DNA of 64,000 nt from Hymenobacter psoromatis (GCF_020012125.1 NZ_JAIFAG010000001.1:2356001-2420000); one strand, 5' to 3'; shown: positions 8,257-18,082, counted from the stretch's first letter. Program-made: numbers and translations. The notes: a model not told the origin generated them from the letters alone.

Positions 8257-11100
8257 CTATTCTTTGCTGAAACGCAAGGGTTGCGCGCCCTCGCCCAGTC
8301 GCAGCCAATAAGTGCCAGCGGGTAGACTGGCTACGCTTACCTCGCCCGAGGGGGGTAGGGCTATGGTTTGCAGTACGCGGCCCATAAGGTCGAGCACGTA
8401 CACCTGCGTGCCCGCCGGAGCAGGTACTACCAGCCGGTCGCGGGCCGGGTTGGGATAGAGCACGGCGGCAGTAGTGCCTGCCACTACTACTACCGGACTA
8501 AACGTGGTGTGGCCATCCGTATCTACCTGCGCCAAGCGGTAATAAATAGCGGCGGTTGGGGCGGCCGGGTCGAGCGCGGTGTACTGGCGCGCCTGCGCCG
8601 CAGTGCCGTGGCCGGCTACGGTAGCCACCGTTGTAAATACTTGACCATCAAGGCTACGCTGCACCTCAAAACGCGCATTATGCCACTCGGTAGCCGTGGC
8701 CCAACTCAGCGCCACATCGGCAGCTTGGCGGTGGGCCGCGAAGCTGATAAGCGTGACGGGGAGCGGATTAATTTTCGCGTCGGCACTGGTGCTGGCCAGG
8801 GCGAAGGTGCTGAACGACGTGAATATGCCCGACGTGACGGTACCGCTGACATAGCCATCCGTGGGTACGGGGGTAACCAGCTTTATAGTTGAGGAGCCAA
8901 TATTCTGCCAGCCGCTGCCGCTATTTTTGCCGATGGTAAAGCTGGCATCCGTAGGCGCGTTTACCTGGTCATCAGCCCCGAAAGACAGGGTAATGGTTCC
9001 GCTGAAATTATTCGCCGCCGGGGTGGGCGTAACGGTGTACGACCGGGCGCGTGCTATGCGCGTGAGTGGGGGTAGGGCCGACGCGCTGGCTGGCAGGTTA
9101 TTAAAATCAGGGGCCGGGCCTTCGGTTTGGGTTACGAGGTAAGTGGTCGCATCCTGGCTGGTGGCGTTAAGGGTGAGCGGACGATAGCTCGGGCCGCTAC
9201 CCGTGGGAAATATTAGATTGATGAGTGGCCCGGCATTCGTCTGGCGGGCCAGCGGGCCGTTGACGTAGCTGGTAGGGCTACCCCCTATTATCGAAGCGGC
9301 CGGGCTCAGGGTCAGCAGGTTAGCTGTCGTGGTGGTGAGGGTGCCGCTGGTGAGCGTAAGCGGACCACCGAGCGTAACTGCCGTGGCCAGCGTTGCCCCG
9401 GCTGCATTATTAATGGCCAGCCCTACCCCTCCGCTTAGCTGAAAAGTGCCACTGATTGTCTGTGGCTTGGTACCCGCCAGCACTACTTGACTGGTAGGCG
9501 ATGCCGGGCTGGTTTCTTTGAACTGGAAAATCCCTTGCGCCCGAATGTCCCCCGCCACGCGCAAGTCGTTGTTAATCGCTGGCGCAAACGTAACGCCGGG
9601 ACCAATCACCAAATTCCCTTGAATAGTAAGAGTGGTGCCCGCTCCCGTAAAGCTGGTCGCTGCCTGACCAGGGCGGTTACGTAAAACCAGAGTACCATAG
9701 GTACGCCCCGAAAGCGAGAGTGAGGTAGAAGCGGAACCCGTGCCAGGTAGTCGAAAATCAAATATCCCTAGCTCGGTACCGGCCGCCGCGCTCAGGTTCT
9801 CTACCACTGCCGCGTGCCGGCAGCTGCTGGCATGGCGGTAGCTACCGCCATTGTAGATAAATGCGGTAGGGTTCGTTCCGGCCACATCTATACCAAATGA
9901 GCCGGTAGCAGCACTGCTGGCATTCGTCACCACGCCTTTGTTATAAATGGTCAGGGCCAACGCCGTCGTTGTATTACCAAGGGTTAAGGCAGTTGGCGAC
10001 ACGGTATTGACAGCTGGCACCAGCGCGAAAATAGAATCGCCCACGCCGGGATTCACCGTCAGCGATTTGATACTTACGGCCACGTTCTGGTCGAGGCTCA
10101 CGGTGAAGGTGCCCGCCACGTACCGGTGGTCAAGCACTACCTCATCGGCGGCGGTGGGTAGGGCGTTGGCAGTCCAGTTGGCCGCGTCGAACCAGCTGCT
10201 GGTGCCCGCCGCACCCGTCCAATGCACCAAGGCGGGTGTGACGGTGAACGTCGCCGCGGGCGACCCCACGCCGCCGGGGTTCGTGACGGCTACCGGGTAG
10301 CTACCAGCCGTGGCAACGGTCGCTGCTGGCACCGTAGCTATGAGCGAAGTAGCTGAGCTATAAGTAGTCACCAGGCTCTGGCCATTGAAGCTCACCACTG
10401 CGCCGGGCTTGAAGTTACTACCCGTCACGGTCAGGGCGAAGTCGGCTGAGCCAGCTTCTATCGTATTCGGGCTGAGACTATTGATGAGTGGGTCCACCGT
10501 ATTAACAGCCTGCACCTGAAAATTATCAACGCGTAGCGGGCCGCTACCTGAAGCTCCGCTGGCTGACAGTTTAAAGACCAGGCTGGTGGGGGCATTGAGC
10601 GCCGCCAAGCCCGATAAATCGAAACCACCTTCCGTAAAACTCGGGTTGCCAGTCGCATAGGTACTGCCGAAAGTAACGTAGCCGCCTCCATTCACACTGT
10701 ATTGCAGCGTGAGGGTAGTAGCACCAGTGGGAGAGCGATAGCCTTGCAGGTAGATTTTGAAAGCAGAATACTTAGGTAGCGACGCGCCATCAAGCGTAAA
10801 CTGGAAGTATTTGGTATTTGTACCGCTGGAGCTGTTCATCGCTAGCGCCAAGCCCGCCACATTAGCAGTGTAGGCGCCCATACCAGTACTGGTGCCTACC
10901 CCCGTTGCAAACATCTCACTGCTGGTAGCAGCAGAAATTATACCAGTAGCCGTGGCAGCCGGCGCGGCCGGGTAAGCTGCCGCCGTATTAAAATCGTAGT
11001 TGACGATAGTAGTTTGCCCGCGGCTCAGTATCGGCAAACTTACTAGCAGCAGTAAGTTAATGAGTCTATTTTTTAGGCTGCGAGTAAGGAGTGTAGTCAT
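8257..11100 (-). CDS. Large secreted protein with IPT/TIG domain and type A T9SS sorting domain
   Basis: 947 aa. It has a signal peptide (LINLLLLVSLPILSRGQ), then a jelly-roll-like segment, an IPT/TIG immunoglobulin-like domain at about 205-290 (INSLSPNTIEAGS...), a WTGAAGTSSWFDAANW cell-surface beta-helix opener, and a long Thr/Gly/Ala-rich region with LTLTSGTLTT-type repeats typical of autotransporter/adhesin beta-helices. The C-terminus is a type A sorting domain (LYPNPARDRL, then LDLMGRV, then LPAGTYWLRL). Expected location is the cell surface or medium via type IX secretion; an adhesin or matrix role is inferred. Confidence 0.85.
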   Translation of the reverse strand: MTTLLTRSLKNRLINLLLLVSLPILSRGQTTIVNYDFNTAAAYPAAPAATATGIISAATSSEMFATGVGTSTGMGAYTANVAGLALAMNSSSGTNTKYFQFTLDGASLPKYSAFKIYLQGYRSPTGATTLTLQYSVNGGGYVTFGSTYATGNPSFTEGGFDLSGLAALNAPTSLVFKLSASGASGSGPLRVDNFQVQAVNTVDPLINSLSPNTIEAGSADFALTVTGSNFKPGAVVSFNGQSLVTTYSSATSLIATVPAATVATAGSYPVAVTNPGGVGSPAATFTVTPALVHWTGAAGTSSWFDAANWTANALPTAADEVVLDHRYVAGTFTVSLDQNVAVSIKSLTVNPGVGDSIFALVPAVNTVSPTALTLGNTTTALALTIYNKGVVTNASSAATGSFGIDVAGTNPTAFIYNGGSYRHASSCRHAAVVENLSAAAGTELGIFDFRLPGTGSASTSLSLSGRTYGTLVLRNRPGQAATSFTGAGTTLTIQGNLVIGPGVTFAPAINNDLRVAGDIRAQGIFQFKETSPASPTSQVVLAGTKPQTISGTFQLSGGVGLAINNAAGATLATAVTLGGPLTLTSGTLTTTTANLLTLSPAASIIGGSPTSYVNGPLARQTNAGPLINLIFPTGSGPSYRPLTLNATSQDATTYLVTQTEGPAPDFNNLPASASALPPLTRIARARSYTVTPTPAANNFSGTITLSFGADDQVNAPTDASFTIGKNSGSGWQNIGSSTIKLVTPVPTDGYVSGTVTSGIFTSFSTFALASTSADAKINPLPVTLISFAAHRQAADVALSWATATEWHNARFEVQRSLDGQVFTTVATVAGHGTAAQARQYTALDPAAPTAAIYYRLAQVDTDGHTTFSPVVVVAGTTAAVLYPNPARDRLVVPAPAGTQVYVLDLMGRVLQTIALPPSGEVSVASLPAGTYWLRLGEGAQPLRFSKE

Positions 11101-11219
11101 AAAGCCGGAAAGAAAAATCTTAATACGCCATACTTTGGCGGCCCTAAGCTACTACTTCATTTTTTCTTCACCAAATTTTATCCTAAAAAAAATTGCTAAT
11201 CTGCAAGTTGCCCTTGTCC

Positions 11220-12047
11220 TTACTCCCACAGCGGGTAGTGCTCCAGCTGCACTTCCTGCCCAAAAAACAGCCGGGTACTTTCCTCGAATGAGCGCGTGAA
11301 ATCACTCACGTAGAAGTGGTGCGCCGGCCCTACCCCCCCGGCCGGAGCCAGCAACTGCCGCTGCGCCAGCGCCTCGGCCACGGTGGCAGCCACCACGTCG
11401 GAGGGGTCGAGCACGGTTACGCGGCCCTGGTAGTAATCCTCTATCTGGGGCTTGATGAGGGGGAAATGCGTGCAGGCCAGCACTAGGCTTTCAATTCCTT
11501 GCAGCTCCTCGTGGGCCAGGTAGGCGCGAATAATTTCCTCCGATACCCGGCCGTTGAAAAAGCCTTCCTCAATCATGGGTATCAGCAGGGGGGTAGCCAG
11601 CGCGTGCAGGTCCACACCGAGGTTGAGCTGGTCGATTTTCTTGCGGTAGATGTTAGAGCCCACCGTTTGCTTGGTGCCGATGAGGCCCACCGGGCGGCCG
11701 GCGTAGTGCTGGCCCACGTGCGCCACCACGGGGTCTATCATGCCCACTACCAGGGCTTTGGAACCTACGTACTCGCGCACCAGCTCGTAGGCGGCGGCCG
11801 AGGCCGAGTTGCAGGCAATGAGGATGAGCTTGCAGTGCTGGCGCAGCAGCACATCGCAGATTTTGACGGAGTAGGCCTGGATGGCAGCGGTACTTTTCTC
11901 GCCGTAGGGCAGGTGGGCCGTGTCGCCAAAGTACACGAGGCGCTCGTGGGGCAGGCGCTGGGCCACGGCGCGGGCCACGGTGAGGCCGCCAATGCCGGAA
12001 TCGAAAATGCCAATGGGCCGGGCGGCCGGGTCGGAGGTAGTCGTCAT
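11220..12047 (-). CDS. murI: Glutamate racemase
   Basis: 275 aa, standard length. It opens with PIGIFDSGIGGLTV; the two catalytic cysteines are Cys79 in IACNSAS and Cys192 in ACTHFPL, and YFGDTAHLPYG is the substrate-loop signature. It makes D-glutamate for peptidoglycan. The ATG at 12047 is chosen because it lies just before the conserved start; a 32-residue in-frame extension upstream has no family support. Confidence 0.97.
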   Translation of the reverse strand: MTTTSDPAARPIGIFDSGIGGLTVARAVAQRLPHERLVYFGDTAHLPYGEKSTAAIQAYSVKICDVLLRQHCKLILIACNSASAAAYELVREYVGSKALVVGMIDPVVAHVGQHYAGRPVGLIGTKQTVGSNIYRKKIDQLNLGVDLHALATPLLIPMIEEGFFNGRVSEEIIRAYLAHEELQGIESLVLACTHFPLIKPQIEDYYQGRVTVLDPSDVVAATVAEALAQRQLLAPAGGVGPAHHFYVSDFTRSFEESTRLFFGQEVQLEHYPLWE

Positions 12048-12169
12048 AGGTAGCGGCAAAGGTCGGGAGGCGGGGCGGTTGGGCGCGGCGCGGGGGGTAG
12101 GAGCGGATTTGCGCAAGCCAGCTTTAGTCCCTATTTTTAACACCCTTTATCCCTCATCCTCACCGCCCT

Positions 12170-12403
12170 ATGAGCACCGTACTGCTCGAAATAGACCAGG
12201 CGCTGGCCGGCTACCAGGCCCACTCGCAGGCGCGGCCGGTGGCCGTGTACCTGGGCATACGCAAATTCACGCAGCTCATTTTGGATGTGGCCCAACTCGG
12301 CGCGCCGCCTACCCTTAGCACCGACGCCGGCCGCCCCCGTACCTACCGCAACCTGGAGCTGCTGCGCGATGAAGTAAACGTGGACGCGCTGCGCGTGATT
12401 TAG
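12170..12403 (+). CDS. Hypothetical 77-aa protein
   Basis: Not recognised. A short soluble alpha/beta-looking protein (LLEIDQALAGYQAH...), without Cys clusters or membrane segments. It is divergent from murI by 122 bp, and its stop codon overlaps the stop of the converging acetyltransferase gene (TTAG shared). The length and codon pattern suggest a real but lineage-specific gene. Confidence 0.5.
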   Translation: MSTVLLEIDQALAGYQAHSQARPVAVYLGIRKFTQLILDVAQLGAPPTLSTDAGRPRTYRNLELLRDEVNVDALRVI

Positions 12404-12948
12404 GACTGGAAACCAACCGGGCGAGCGGGCCTGAACCGTTCCAGCAGCACGCCGGGCTGCCCTTTGTACAGGGTGCGTTTAAACTCTTGGTAACCCAATT
12501 TGGCTGCTAAGCGCAGCGAAGGCCGGTTGTCGGGGTGAATAAGGCAGACCGTGCGGGACTGATTGAGGTGGCTATCAGCCCAGGCAAGGGCTGCTTGCGT
12601 AGCCTCCATAGCGTAGCCCTGGCCGTGGGTGTGCGGGGCAAACACCCAGCCTACTTCGGGCCAGCCTTTTAGCGTGGGCTCGATAGCGCGCTGCCAATCG
12701 CCGAAACCGACAACCCCGATATAGTGACCGGTCGCCTCTTCTTCCACCGCCCAAAATCCATAGCCGCACAGATACCACACGCCCAAGTGCCGCAGCATCT
12801 TGGTCCATACTTCTTCTTCAGATAGGGGCTGCCCCCCTAAATATTGGTAAAATGCGGGCTCCTGCCACATGACTACCGAGGCGGCCAGGTCGGTGGGGTA
12901 ATGGCCACGCAGCCGCAAACGCGCCGTTTCAATAACCGGAATTTCCAT
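12400..12948 (-). CDS. GNAT family N-acetyltransferase (RimJ/RimL-like)
   Basis: About 182 aa. The opening IETARLRLRGH, the ...GVVGFGDW strand and the VGWVFAPHTHGQGYAMEA acetyl-CoA-binding segment, followed by NRPSLRLAAKLGY, are the standard RimJ/RimL-type GNAT landmarks. The substrate is unknown. The ATG overlaps the stop codon of the upstream esterase gene (TAATG), so the two are translationally coupled. Confidence 0.88.
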   Translation of the reverse strand: MEIPVIETARLRLRGHYPTDLAASVVMWQEPAFYQYLGGQPLSEEEVWTKMLRHLGVWYLCGYGFWAVEEEATGHYIGVVGFGDWQRAIEPTLKGWPEVGWVFAPHTHGQGYAMEATQAALAWADSHLNQSRTVCLIHPDNRPSLRLAAKLGYQEFKRTLYKGQPGVLLERFRPARPVGFQS

Positions 12949-13631
12949 TAGAGTAGCGGCTGCACGGTGCGCCACACGGTGCGCGCCACCAGTTTGTGGC
13001 CTTCGGGCGTGGGGTGAATACCGTCGCGCTGGTTGAGCTTGGCGATGCCGCCCACGTTTTCGAGCAGGAACGGAATGAGCGTGAGGTGGTTCTTGGTCGC
13101 GATTTCACCGTATAGCTGCTTGAAATCGGCGGCGTAGGCGGGGCCCATGTTGGGCGGAATCTGCATGCCGGCGAGCACGATTTTGGCCTCCGGGGCGTGC
13201 TGGCGCACCGTGTCGATAATGGCTTGCAGGTTCTGGCGAGTGTCAGTGAGGGGTAGGCCGCGCAGGCCGTCGTTGCCACCCAGCTCCAGCACAAACACGC
13301 TCACCGGCTGGCGGCTCAGCACCCAGTTGATGCGCGAGCGGCCACCAGCGCTGGTTTCGCCGCTGAGACCAGCGTTCACGACGGTGTAGGGCAGGTGCAG
13401 CGAATCAACCCGATTCTCAATGAGGGCGGGGTAGGCTTGGTCAGGCTCCACGCCGAGGCCGGCCGTGATGCTGTCGCCAAAAAACAAGATGGCGGCCTCG
13501 CCCTTCTTAGCGGCAGGCGCTTCGGCCGTAGCGGGGGGGGTAGGGGCTGATGAGGTCTTAGCCGTATCGGCGTTGCAGCCGGCGGCGAGCAGGGCCAACA
13601 GCAGGGCGCTGGCGGGCAGATTATAAGTCAT
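12948..13631 (-). CDS. Lipoprotein arylesterase / GDSL lipase (TesA-like)
   Basis: 227 aa. The lipobox LLAAGC has Cys19 as the lipidated residue, followed by an Ala/Pro/Thr linker. The SGNH catalytic elements are FFGDSITAG (Ser54), LSGETSAGG with the Gly block, ELGGNDGLRG with the oxyanion Asn, and DGIHPTPEGH with the Asp/His pair near the C-terminus. The family hydrolyses acyl esters and thioesters; here it would be anchored at the envelope. Confidence 0.9.
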   Translation of the reverse strand: MTYNLPASALLLALLAAGCNADTAKTSSAPTPPATAEAPAAKKGEAAILFFGDSITAGLGVEPDQAYPALIENRVDSLHLPYTVVNAGLSGETSAGGRSRINWVLSRQPVSVFVLELGGNDGLRGLPLTDTRQNLQAIIDTVRQHAPEAKIVLAGMQIPPNMGPAYAADFKQLYGEIATKNHLTLIPFLLENVGGIAKLNQRDGIHPTPEGHKLVARTVWRTVQPLL

Positions 13632-13756
13632 GATAAAACAAAAGCAGGTAAAAGTATAGGCCGTCGTAGCGCGTCTTTACGTAGCGATAACCAGCACGGG
13701 GACGTTTTTCTTCCCAAAAGGCTTTTCGTCTTGGCGTTGTTTGGAAAGCAGTCTTT

Positions 13757-13851
13757 CATGGCGAGCGAAGCGCGGCAATCGCACCCGCACGAAATTCACG
13801 CCAGTCGTTCGGTCATCGTTCAGGTACAATTGCCGCGCTTCGCTCGCCATG
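13757..13851. repeat. Dispersed hairpin repeat R1 (GCGAGC type)
   Basis: Two perfect 23-bp inverted arms (CATGGCGAGCGAAGCGCGGC... and its complement) enclose about 49 bp. It lies in the divergent gap between the esterase and the ABC-transporter gene. It belongs to the same superfamily as the repeats at 19927, 42781, 43946, 44784, 54701 and 55460. Confidence 0.85.
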
Positions 13852-13906
13852 ACGGACGATTTTATACAAGCCCTATAGTTTCTACTCAATTATTCCGAGT
13901 TTCTTA

Positions 13907-14593
13907 ATGACTAGCCTTCAAGTCGAAAACCTTACCAAGACATACACCAGCGCCGGGCGCGAGCTCACGGTGCTGCACGAGGTCAGCTTCAGCCTGCAAC
14001 CGGCCGATACGTTTGCCATTGTGGGGCCGAGCGGCAGCGGCAAAACTACCCTGCTGGGCCTGTGCGCGGGCCTCGACCGGGCCACCAGCGGCAGCGTGTG
14101 GCTACAAGGCATCAAGCTCGATACCCTGAGCGAGGACCAGCGGGCGGCGGTGCGCAACCAGCACGTAGGCTTTATTTTCCAGAATTTCCAGCTCCTACCC
14201 ACCCTCACGGCCCTCGAAAACGTGCAGGTGCCGCTGGAGCTGCGCGGCGAGCGCAACGTGGCCAAGCAGGCCCAAACCCTGCTGGAGCGCGTGGGCCTGG
14301 GTGAGCGCGGCCACCACTACCCGGCCCAGCTTTCGGGTGGCGAGCAGCAGCGCGTGAGCCTGGCCCGCGCCTTCGCCAACCGCCCCCAGATTCTCTTCGC
14401 CGACGAGCCCACCGGCAACCTCGACCCCGACACCAGCGCCAACGTGGTGGATTTATTATTCGACCTCAATAAGGAGGCCGGCACTACCCTCGTCCTAGTG
14501 ACCCACGACCTGGAGCTGGCCGCTAAAACGCAAAGAATCATGCGGATGCGGGGCGGCAAAGTGGTGGAGGAGACCGTAGCGCGGACTTTGTAA
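13907..14593 (+). CDS. ABC transporter ATP-binding protein (LolD/MacB-type)
   Basis: 228 aa. Walker A GPSGSGKTT begins at about residue 39, then the Q-loop (FQNFQLLP), signature LSGGEQQRVSLARA, Walker B ILFADEPTGNLD and the switch His in LVTHDLE. The family pairs with FtsX-type permeases for lipoprotein release or peptide/drug export; the permease gene follows 71 bp downstream. The last codons and the stop lie inside an inverted repeat (14576-14658). Confidence 0.93.
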   Translation: MTSLQVENLTKTYTSAGRELTVLHEVSFSLQPADTFAIVGPSGSGKTTLLGLCAGLDRATSGSVWLQGIKLDTLSEDQRAAVRNQHVGFIFQNFQLLPTLTALENVQVPLELRGERNVAKQAQTLLERVGLGERGHHYPAQLSGGEQQRVSLARAFANRPQILFADEPTGNLDPDTSANVVDLLFDLNKEAGTTLVLVTHDLELAAKTQRIMRMRGGKVVEETVARTL

Positions 14594-14658
14594 GTCCGTA
14601 CTCGCGCCGCCCTACCCCTAGTATCTCGTTCTATCCGCGGACTAAAAGTCCGCGCTAC
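14576..14658. repeat. Inverted repeat spanning the stop codon of the ABC ATPase gene
   Basis: Perfect 14-bp arms (GTAGCGCGGACTTT / AAAGTCCGCGCTAC) 55 bp apart, each also forming its own small hairpin (GGACTT-TGT-AAGTCC and GCGGACT-AAA-AGTCCGC). The TAA of the upstream gene is in the first hairpin. It may tune coupling between ATPase and permease. Confidence 0.7.
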
Positions 14659-14664
14659 TTCTCT

Positions 14665-17199
14665 ATGAATTTCAGTTGGTTAGTTACAATGGCGTGGCGC
14701 GACTCGCGCCGCAGCCGGTCGCGGCTGGCGCTGTTTATGTCGAGCATCGTGCTGGGCATCGCGGCGCTGGTAGGCATCAATTCGTTTGGCGACAACCTGG
14801 CGCGCAGCATTGCGGGGCAGGCCCGCGAACTGGTGGGTGCCGACCTCGTGCTCTCGTCGAGCCAGCCGTTTGACTCCACCTTGCGGCCGGCGCTGCGGCG
14901 GTTGGGCCGCACGCGCACCGATGAAGTGTCGTTCGCGTCGCTCGTGTCGTTTCCACGCACCCAGGGCGTGCGGCTGGCACAGGTGCGGGCGCTGGGCGCG
15001 GGCTTCCCGTACTACGGCGACTGGCAAACCCAGCCCGCGGCGGCCGCTGCCGACTTTCGGGGGGGTAAGGCCACCGGCGCGCTGGTCGATGACGTACTGC
15101 TCGACCAGTTCAACGCCCGCGTGGGCGACTCGGTAAAGGTGGGCACCCTCACGGTGGCCATTGTGGGGCGGGTGCTGAAAACGCCGGGCCAGAGCGGCTT
15201 CAGCGCGGCCATCGCGCCCAAGGTCTTTATTCCCATTGACTTGCTCAATAAAACCGGGCTGGTGCAGCGCGGCAGCCGGGTGCAGTACCGCACCTACTAC
15301 CAGTTTGCGCCCACCGCCGACGTGGCCGCGGCCATCAAGCCCTACCAGGTGCGCTTCGACCAAACCGGCATCGACACCGACACCGTGGCCAGCCGGCAGC
15401 AAGCCACCGGCCGCGCCTTCAAGGACCTCACCCGGTTTCTGAGCCTGGTGGCCTTCGTGGCGCTGCTGCTGGGCAGCGTGGGGGTAGCGAGCGCGGTGAG
15501 CCTCTACGTGAAAGAAAAGCTGGCCAGCGTGGCTGTGCTACGCTGCCTGGGCGCGAGCGGCCGGCAAGCCTTACTCATTTATTTGATTCAAACCTCGGGG
15601 CTGGGGCTGCTAGGCGCGGCCATTGGGGCGGCGTTGGGCGCGGTAGTACAAGTGCTGCTGCCCAAGGTATTGGGTAATTTTTTGCCGGTTGAGGTGGAGA
15701 TGAGCGTGTCGCTGGCTTCCGTGGGGCTGGGGCTGCTGACGGGGGTAGCAATGGCGGTGCTCTTTGCGCTGCTGCCGCTGCTGAGCATCCGGCGGGTGTC
15801 GCCGCTGCGGGTGCTGCGCGCCTCCCTCGATGAGGACACGGCCACGCCCGACCCACTGCGCGGGCTGGTGCTGGCTATCATTGGCCTGTTTGTGCTGGGC
15901 TTTTCCTACGCCCAAACCCGCGACTGGAAGCTGGCGCTGGGCTTTGCGGCCGGGCTGCTGGCGGCGCTGGGCGCGCTGGCCGGGCTAGGCCTGGGGCTGC
16001 GTTGGGCCTTGCGGCGCTTCTTCCCCACCGGCTGGAGCTACGTGGCCCGGCAGGGCCTGGCTAATTTATTTCGGCCCCAAAACCAGACTGTTACGCTGAT
16101 ACTTTCGCTGGGGCTGGGCACGTTTTTGCTGGCTACGCTTTACCTCACGCAATCGGTGCTGCTGGGCCGGGTGCAGCTGTCGGGCGGCGGCAACCAGCCC
16201 AATTTAGTCTTGTTTGACATCCAAACCGAGCAGGAGAAAGGGGTAGAAAAGCTGCTGACGCAGGAGCATTTGCCCATCTTACAGCGCGTGCCCATCGTGA
16301 CGATGCGCCTGGCGGCCATCAACGGTAAGTCGGTCACGCAGCTCAAGAAGGATACTGCCAACGGCATCCCACCTTGGGCACTCACCCGCGAATACCGCGT
16401 GACATACCGCGACACGCTCAGCAAAACCGAGAAGCTGACGGCCGGCACCCCGCCGCAACCAGCCGCAGCCGGCGGCTTGCCCCGCGTATCGGTCGATGGC
16501 AGCTACTTCGAGCGCGTGAAGCTGAAGCTCGGCGACACGCTGACCTTCAACGTGCAGGGCGCGCCGATTGCCGTGGTCGTGGGCGGCACCCGCGAGGTCG
16601 ATTGGGGCCGCGTGCAAACCAATTTCCTGGTCGTGTTTCCGAGCGGCGTGCTGGAGCAGGCACCGCAGTTCCACGTCATCCTCACCCGCACGCCCTCCAA
16701 TGCCGTGCTGGCCGCCGCCCAGCGCGCGCTGGTGCGCGACTTCCCCAACGTGTCGGCCATCGACCTGGGCCTGATTCTGCAAACGGTGGACGAGATTCTG
16801 ACCAAAATCTCGTTCGTCATTCGCTTTATGGCGGGTTTCAGCATCCTCACCGGCCTGCTGGTGCTGGCCAGCTCGGTGCTCATCAGCCGCTATCAGCGCA
16901 CCCGCGAAAGCGTGCTGCTGCGCACCCTCGGTGCCAGCCGCAGCCAGATTCTGCGCATCACGCTGCTCGAATACGCCCTGCTGGGCTCGCTGGCTGCCTT
17001 TGCCGGCGTGCTGCTGGCCGGCCTGGCCGCTTGGGCGCTGGCCTTCTGGGTCTTTGAAACGCCGTTTGCGCTCAGCGCCCTGTGGCCGCTGCCGGCGCTG
17101 GTGCTGCTGGTGGCCAGCCTCACGGCCCTCATTGGCGGGCTCAACAGCCGCTCGGTGCTCAGCCAGCCACCGCTGGCCGTGCTGCGCGCCGAGGGGTAG
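14665..17199 (+). CDS. ABC transporter permease, FtsX/MacB-like with two FtsX domains (YbbP-type)
   Basis: 844 aa. One membrane segment near the N-terminus (LALFMSSIVLGIAALVGI), a large extracytoplasmic domain, a first three-helix FtsX block around 260-380, further helices, a second extracytoplasmic domain, and a C-terminal FtsX block (MAGFSILTGLLVLASSVLIS...). The duplicated FtsX layout matches YbbP-type permeases rather than LolC/E. The substrate is unknown; lipids, lipoproteins or hydrophobic molecules are the family range. Confidence 0.9.
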   Translation: MNFSWLVTMAWRDSRRSRSRLALFMSSIVLGIAALVGINSFGDNLARSIAGQARELVGADLVLSSSQPFDSTLRPALRRLGRTRTDEVSFASLVSFPRTQGVRLAQVRALGAGFPYYGDWQTQPAAAAADFRGGKATGALVDDVLLDQFNARVGDSVKVGTLTVAIVGRVLKTPGQSGFSAAIAPKVFIPIDLLNKTGLVQRGSRVQYRTYYQFAPTADVAAAIKPYQVRFDQTGIDTDTVASRQQATGRAFKDLTRFLSLVAFVALLLGSVGVASAVSLYVKEKLASVAVLRCLGASGRQALLIYLIQTSGLGLLGAAIGAALGAVVQVLLPKVLGNFLPVEVEMSVSLASVGLGLLTGVAMAVLFALLPLLSIRRVSPLRVLRASLDEDTATPDPLRGLVLAIIGLFVLGFSYAQTRDWKLALGFAAGLLAALGALAGLGLGLRWALRRFFPTGWSYVARQGLANLFRPQNQTVTLILSLGLGTFLLATLYLTQSVLLGRVQLSGGGNQPNLVLFDIQTEQEKGVEKLLTQEHLPILQRVPIVTMRLAAINGKSVTQLKKDTANGIPPWALTREYRVTYRDTLSKTEKLTAGTPPQPAAAGGLPRVSVDGSYFERVKLKLGDTLTFNVQGAPIAVVVGGTREVDWGRVQTNFLVVFPSGVLEQAPQFHVILTRTPSNAVLAAAQRALVRDFPNVSAIDLGLILQTVDEILTKISFVIRFMAGFSILTGLLVLASSVLISRYQRTRESVLLRTLGASRSQILRITLLEYALLGSLAAFAGVLLAGLAAWALAFWVFETPFALSALWPLPALVLLVASLTALIGGLNSRSVLSQPPLAVLRAEG

Positions 17200-17316
17200 G
17201 AAACTGTATTTCAGTGCGGCAACTTGAAAATACTATGTAGTTAATCGCGCCCTGGCACTTGCGTTACTATATCTTGCAGCTGTTTACCCACAGCATAAAC
17301 CCTGGAATAAATAGCC

Positions 17317-18000
17317 GTGAAATACTTTTTAATGTTCTTGTTTATTCTAATTGCCTCTAGTGTTTACGCAACGGAACCAGTCGATTCAGTGCGATATGCC
17401 TATGCTAAGAAAGCGCCAAAAACCTTAGAATTAGAAGTACTTGTCAATTATTTAAAGAAAGGCACAAAAGACAACAAAAAAATAGTGGAGACTTTTTTCT
17501 ATTGGATAGCCTTGAATATTCAATACGATGTGAAACTTAGGGATAAGGTTGGGCTTACTATGGAAGATGTTTCGCTAGATTCTGTTCTACTCAAGAAAAA
17601 AACAATTTGCTCAGGCTATTCAGCATTGTTTCAGAAAATGTGCATCCTTTCCAACATCGAGTGTGAAATTATTAATGGAATTGGCCAAAATTATTTAATC
17701 AAGCAAACATACAAGACAAATCATGCTTGGAATGCCGTAAAAATCGATGATAAATGGCATTTAATTGATACCACTTGGGGAAGTGGCGGAATTGATAGTA
17801 GTACTAATAGCTACAAATCAGCATTGGATATGAGTTATTTTTTTACTGCTGCTACTTCATCAATTATTGACCATTTTCCGGAAGATAAGCAATGGCAGTT
17901 GTTAGATAACACTATAAGCTTAAACCAGTTTCATAGCAAAACCTGGAACGCTAAACGGCTCGTCAAACTCAATTATCAACTCAATGGCGGGAAGAACTAA
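17317..18000 (+). CDS. Secreted transglutaminase-like cysteine protease-fold protein
   Basis: 227 aa with a signal peptide (YFLMFLFILIASSVYA). The transglutaminase-core triad is visible: Cys98 in KKTICSGYS, His136 in NHAWNAV and Asp151 in HLIDTTWG. It could be a peptidase, a cross-linking enzyme or an inactive scaffold of the periplasm. It uses a GTG start at 17317. The gene is strikingly AT-rich with AAA/ATT-type codons against GC-rich neighbours on both sides, suggesting transfer from a low-GC relative. Confidence 0.8.
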   Translation: MKYFLMFLFILIASSVYATEPVDSVRYAYAKKAPKTLELEVLVNYLKKGTKDNKKIVETFFYWIALNIQYDVKLRDKVGLTMEDVSLDSVLLKKKTICSGYSALFQKMCILSNIECEIINGIGQNYLIKQTYKTNHAWNAVKIDDKWHLIDTTWGSGGIDSSTNSYKSALDMSYFFTAATSSIIDHFPEDKQWQLLDNTISLNQFHSKTWNAKRLVKLNYQLNGGKN

Positions 18001-18070
18001 CTCACAAGTGTACGGATATGAGCAAGCAGTATTGATTTTAAGCAGGCCTCTTCCTCCAGCGCGCCGGGCC

Positions 18071-18078
18071 TAATTTTG
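18071..18078 (+). promoter_or_regulatory. -7 box (TAATTTTG) four bases before the rfaE1 ATG
   Basis: Exact TAnnTTTG match ending only 4 bp before the start codon. If used, transcription would begin at or just after the ATG, implying a leaderless message. No good -33 box is evident. Confidence 0.4.
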
Positions 18079-18082
18079 CCCC

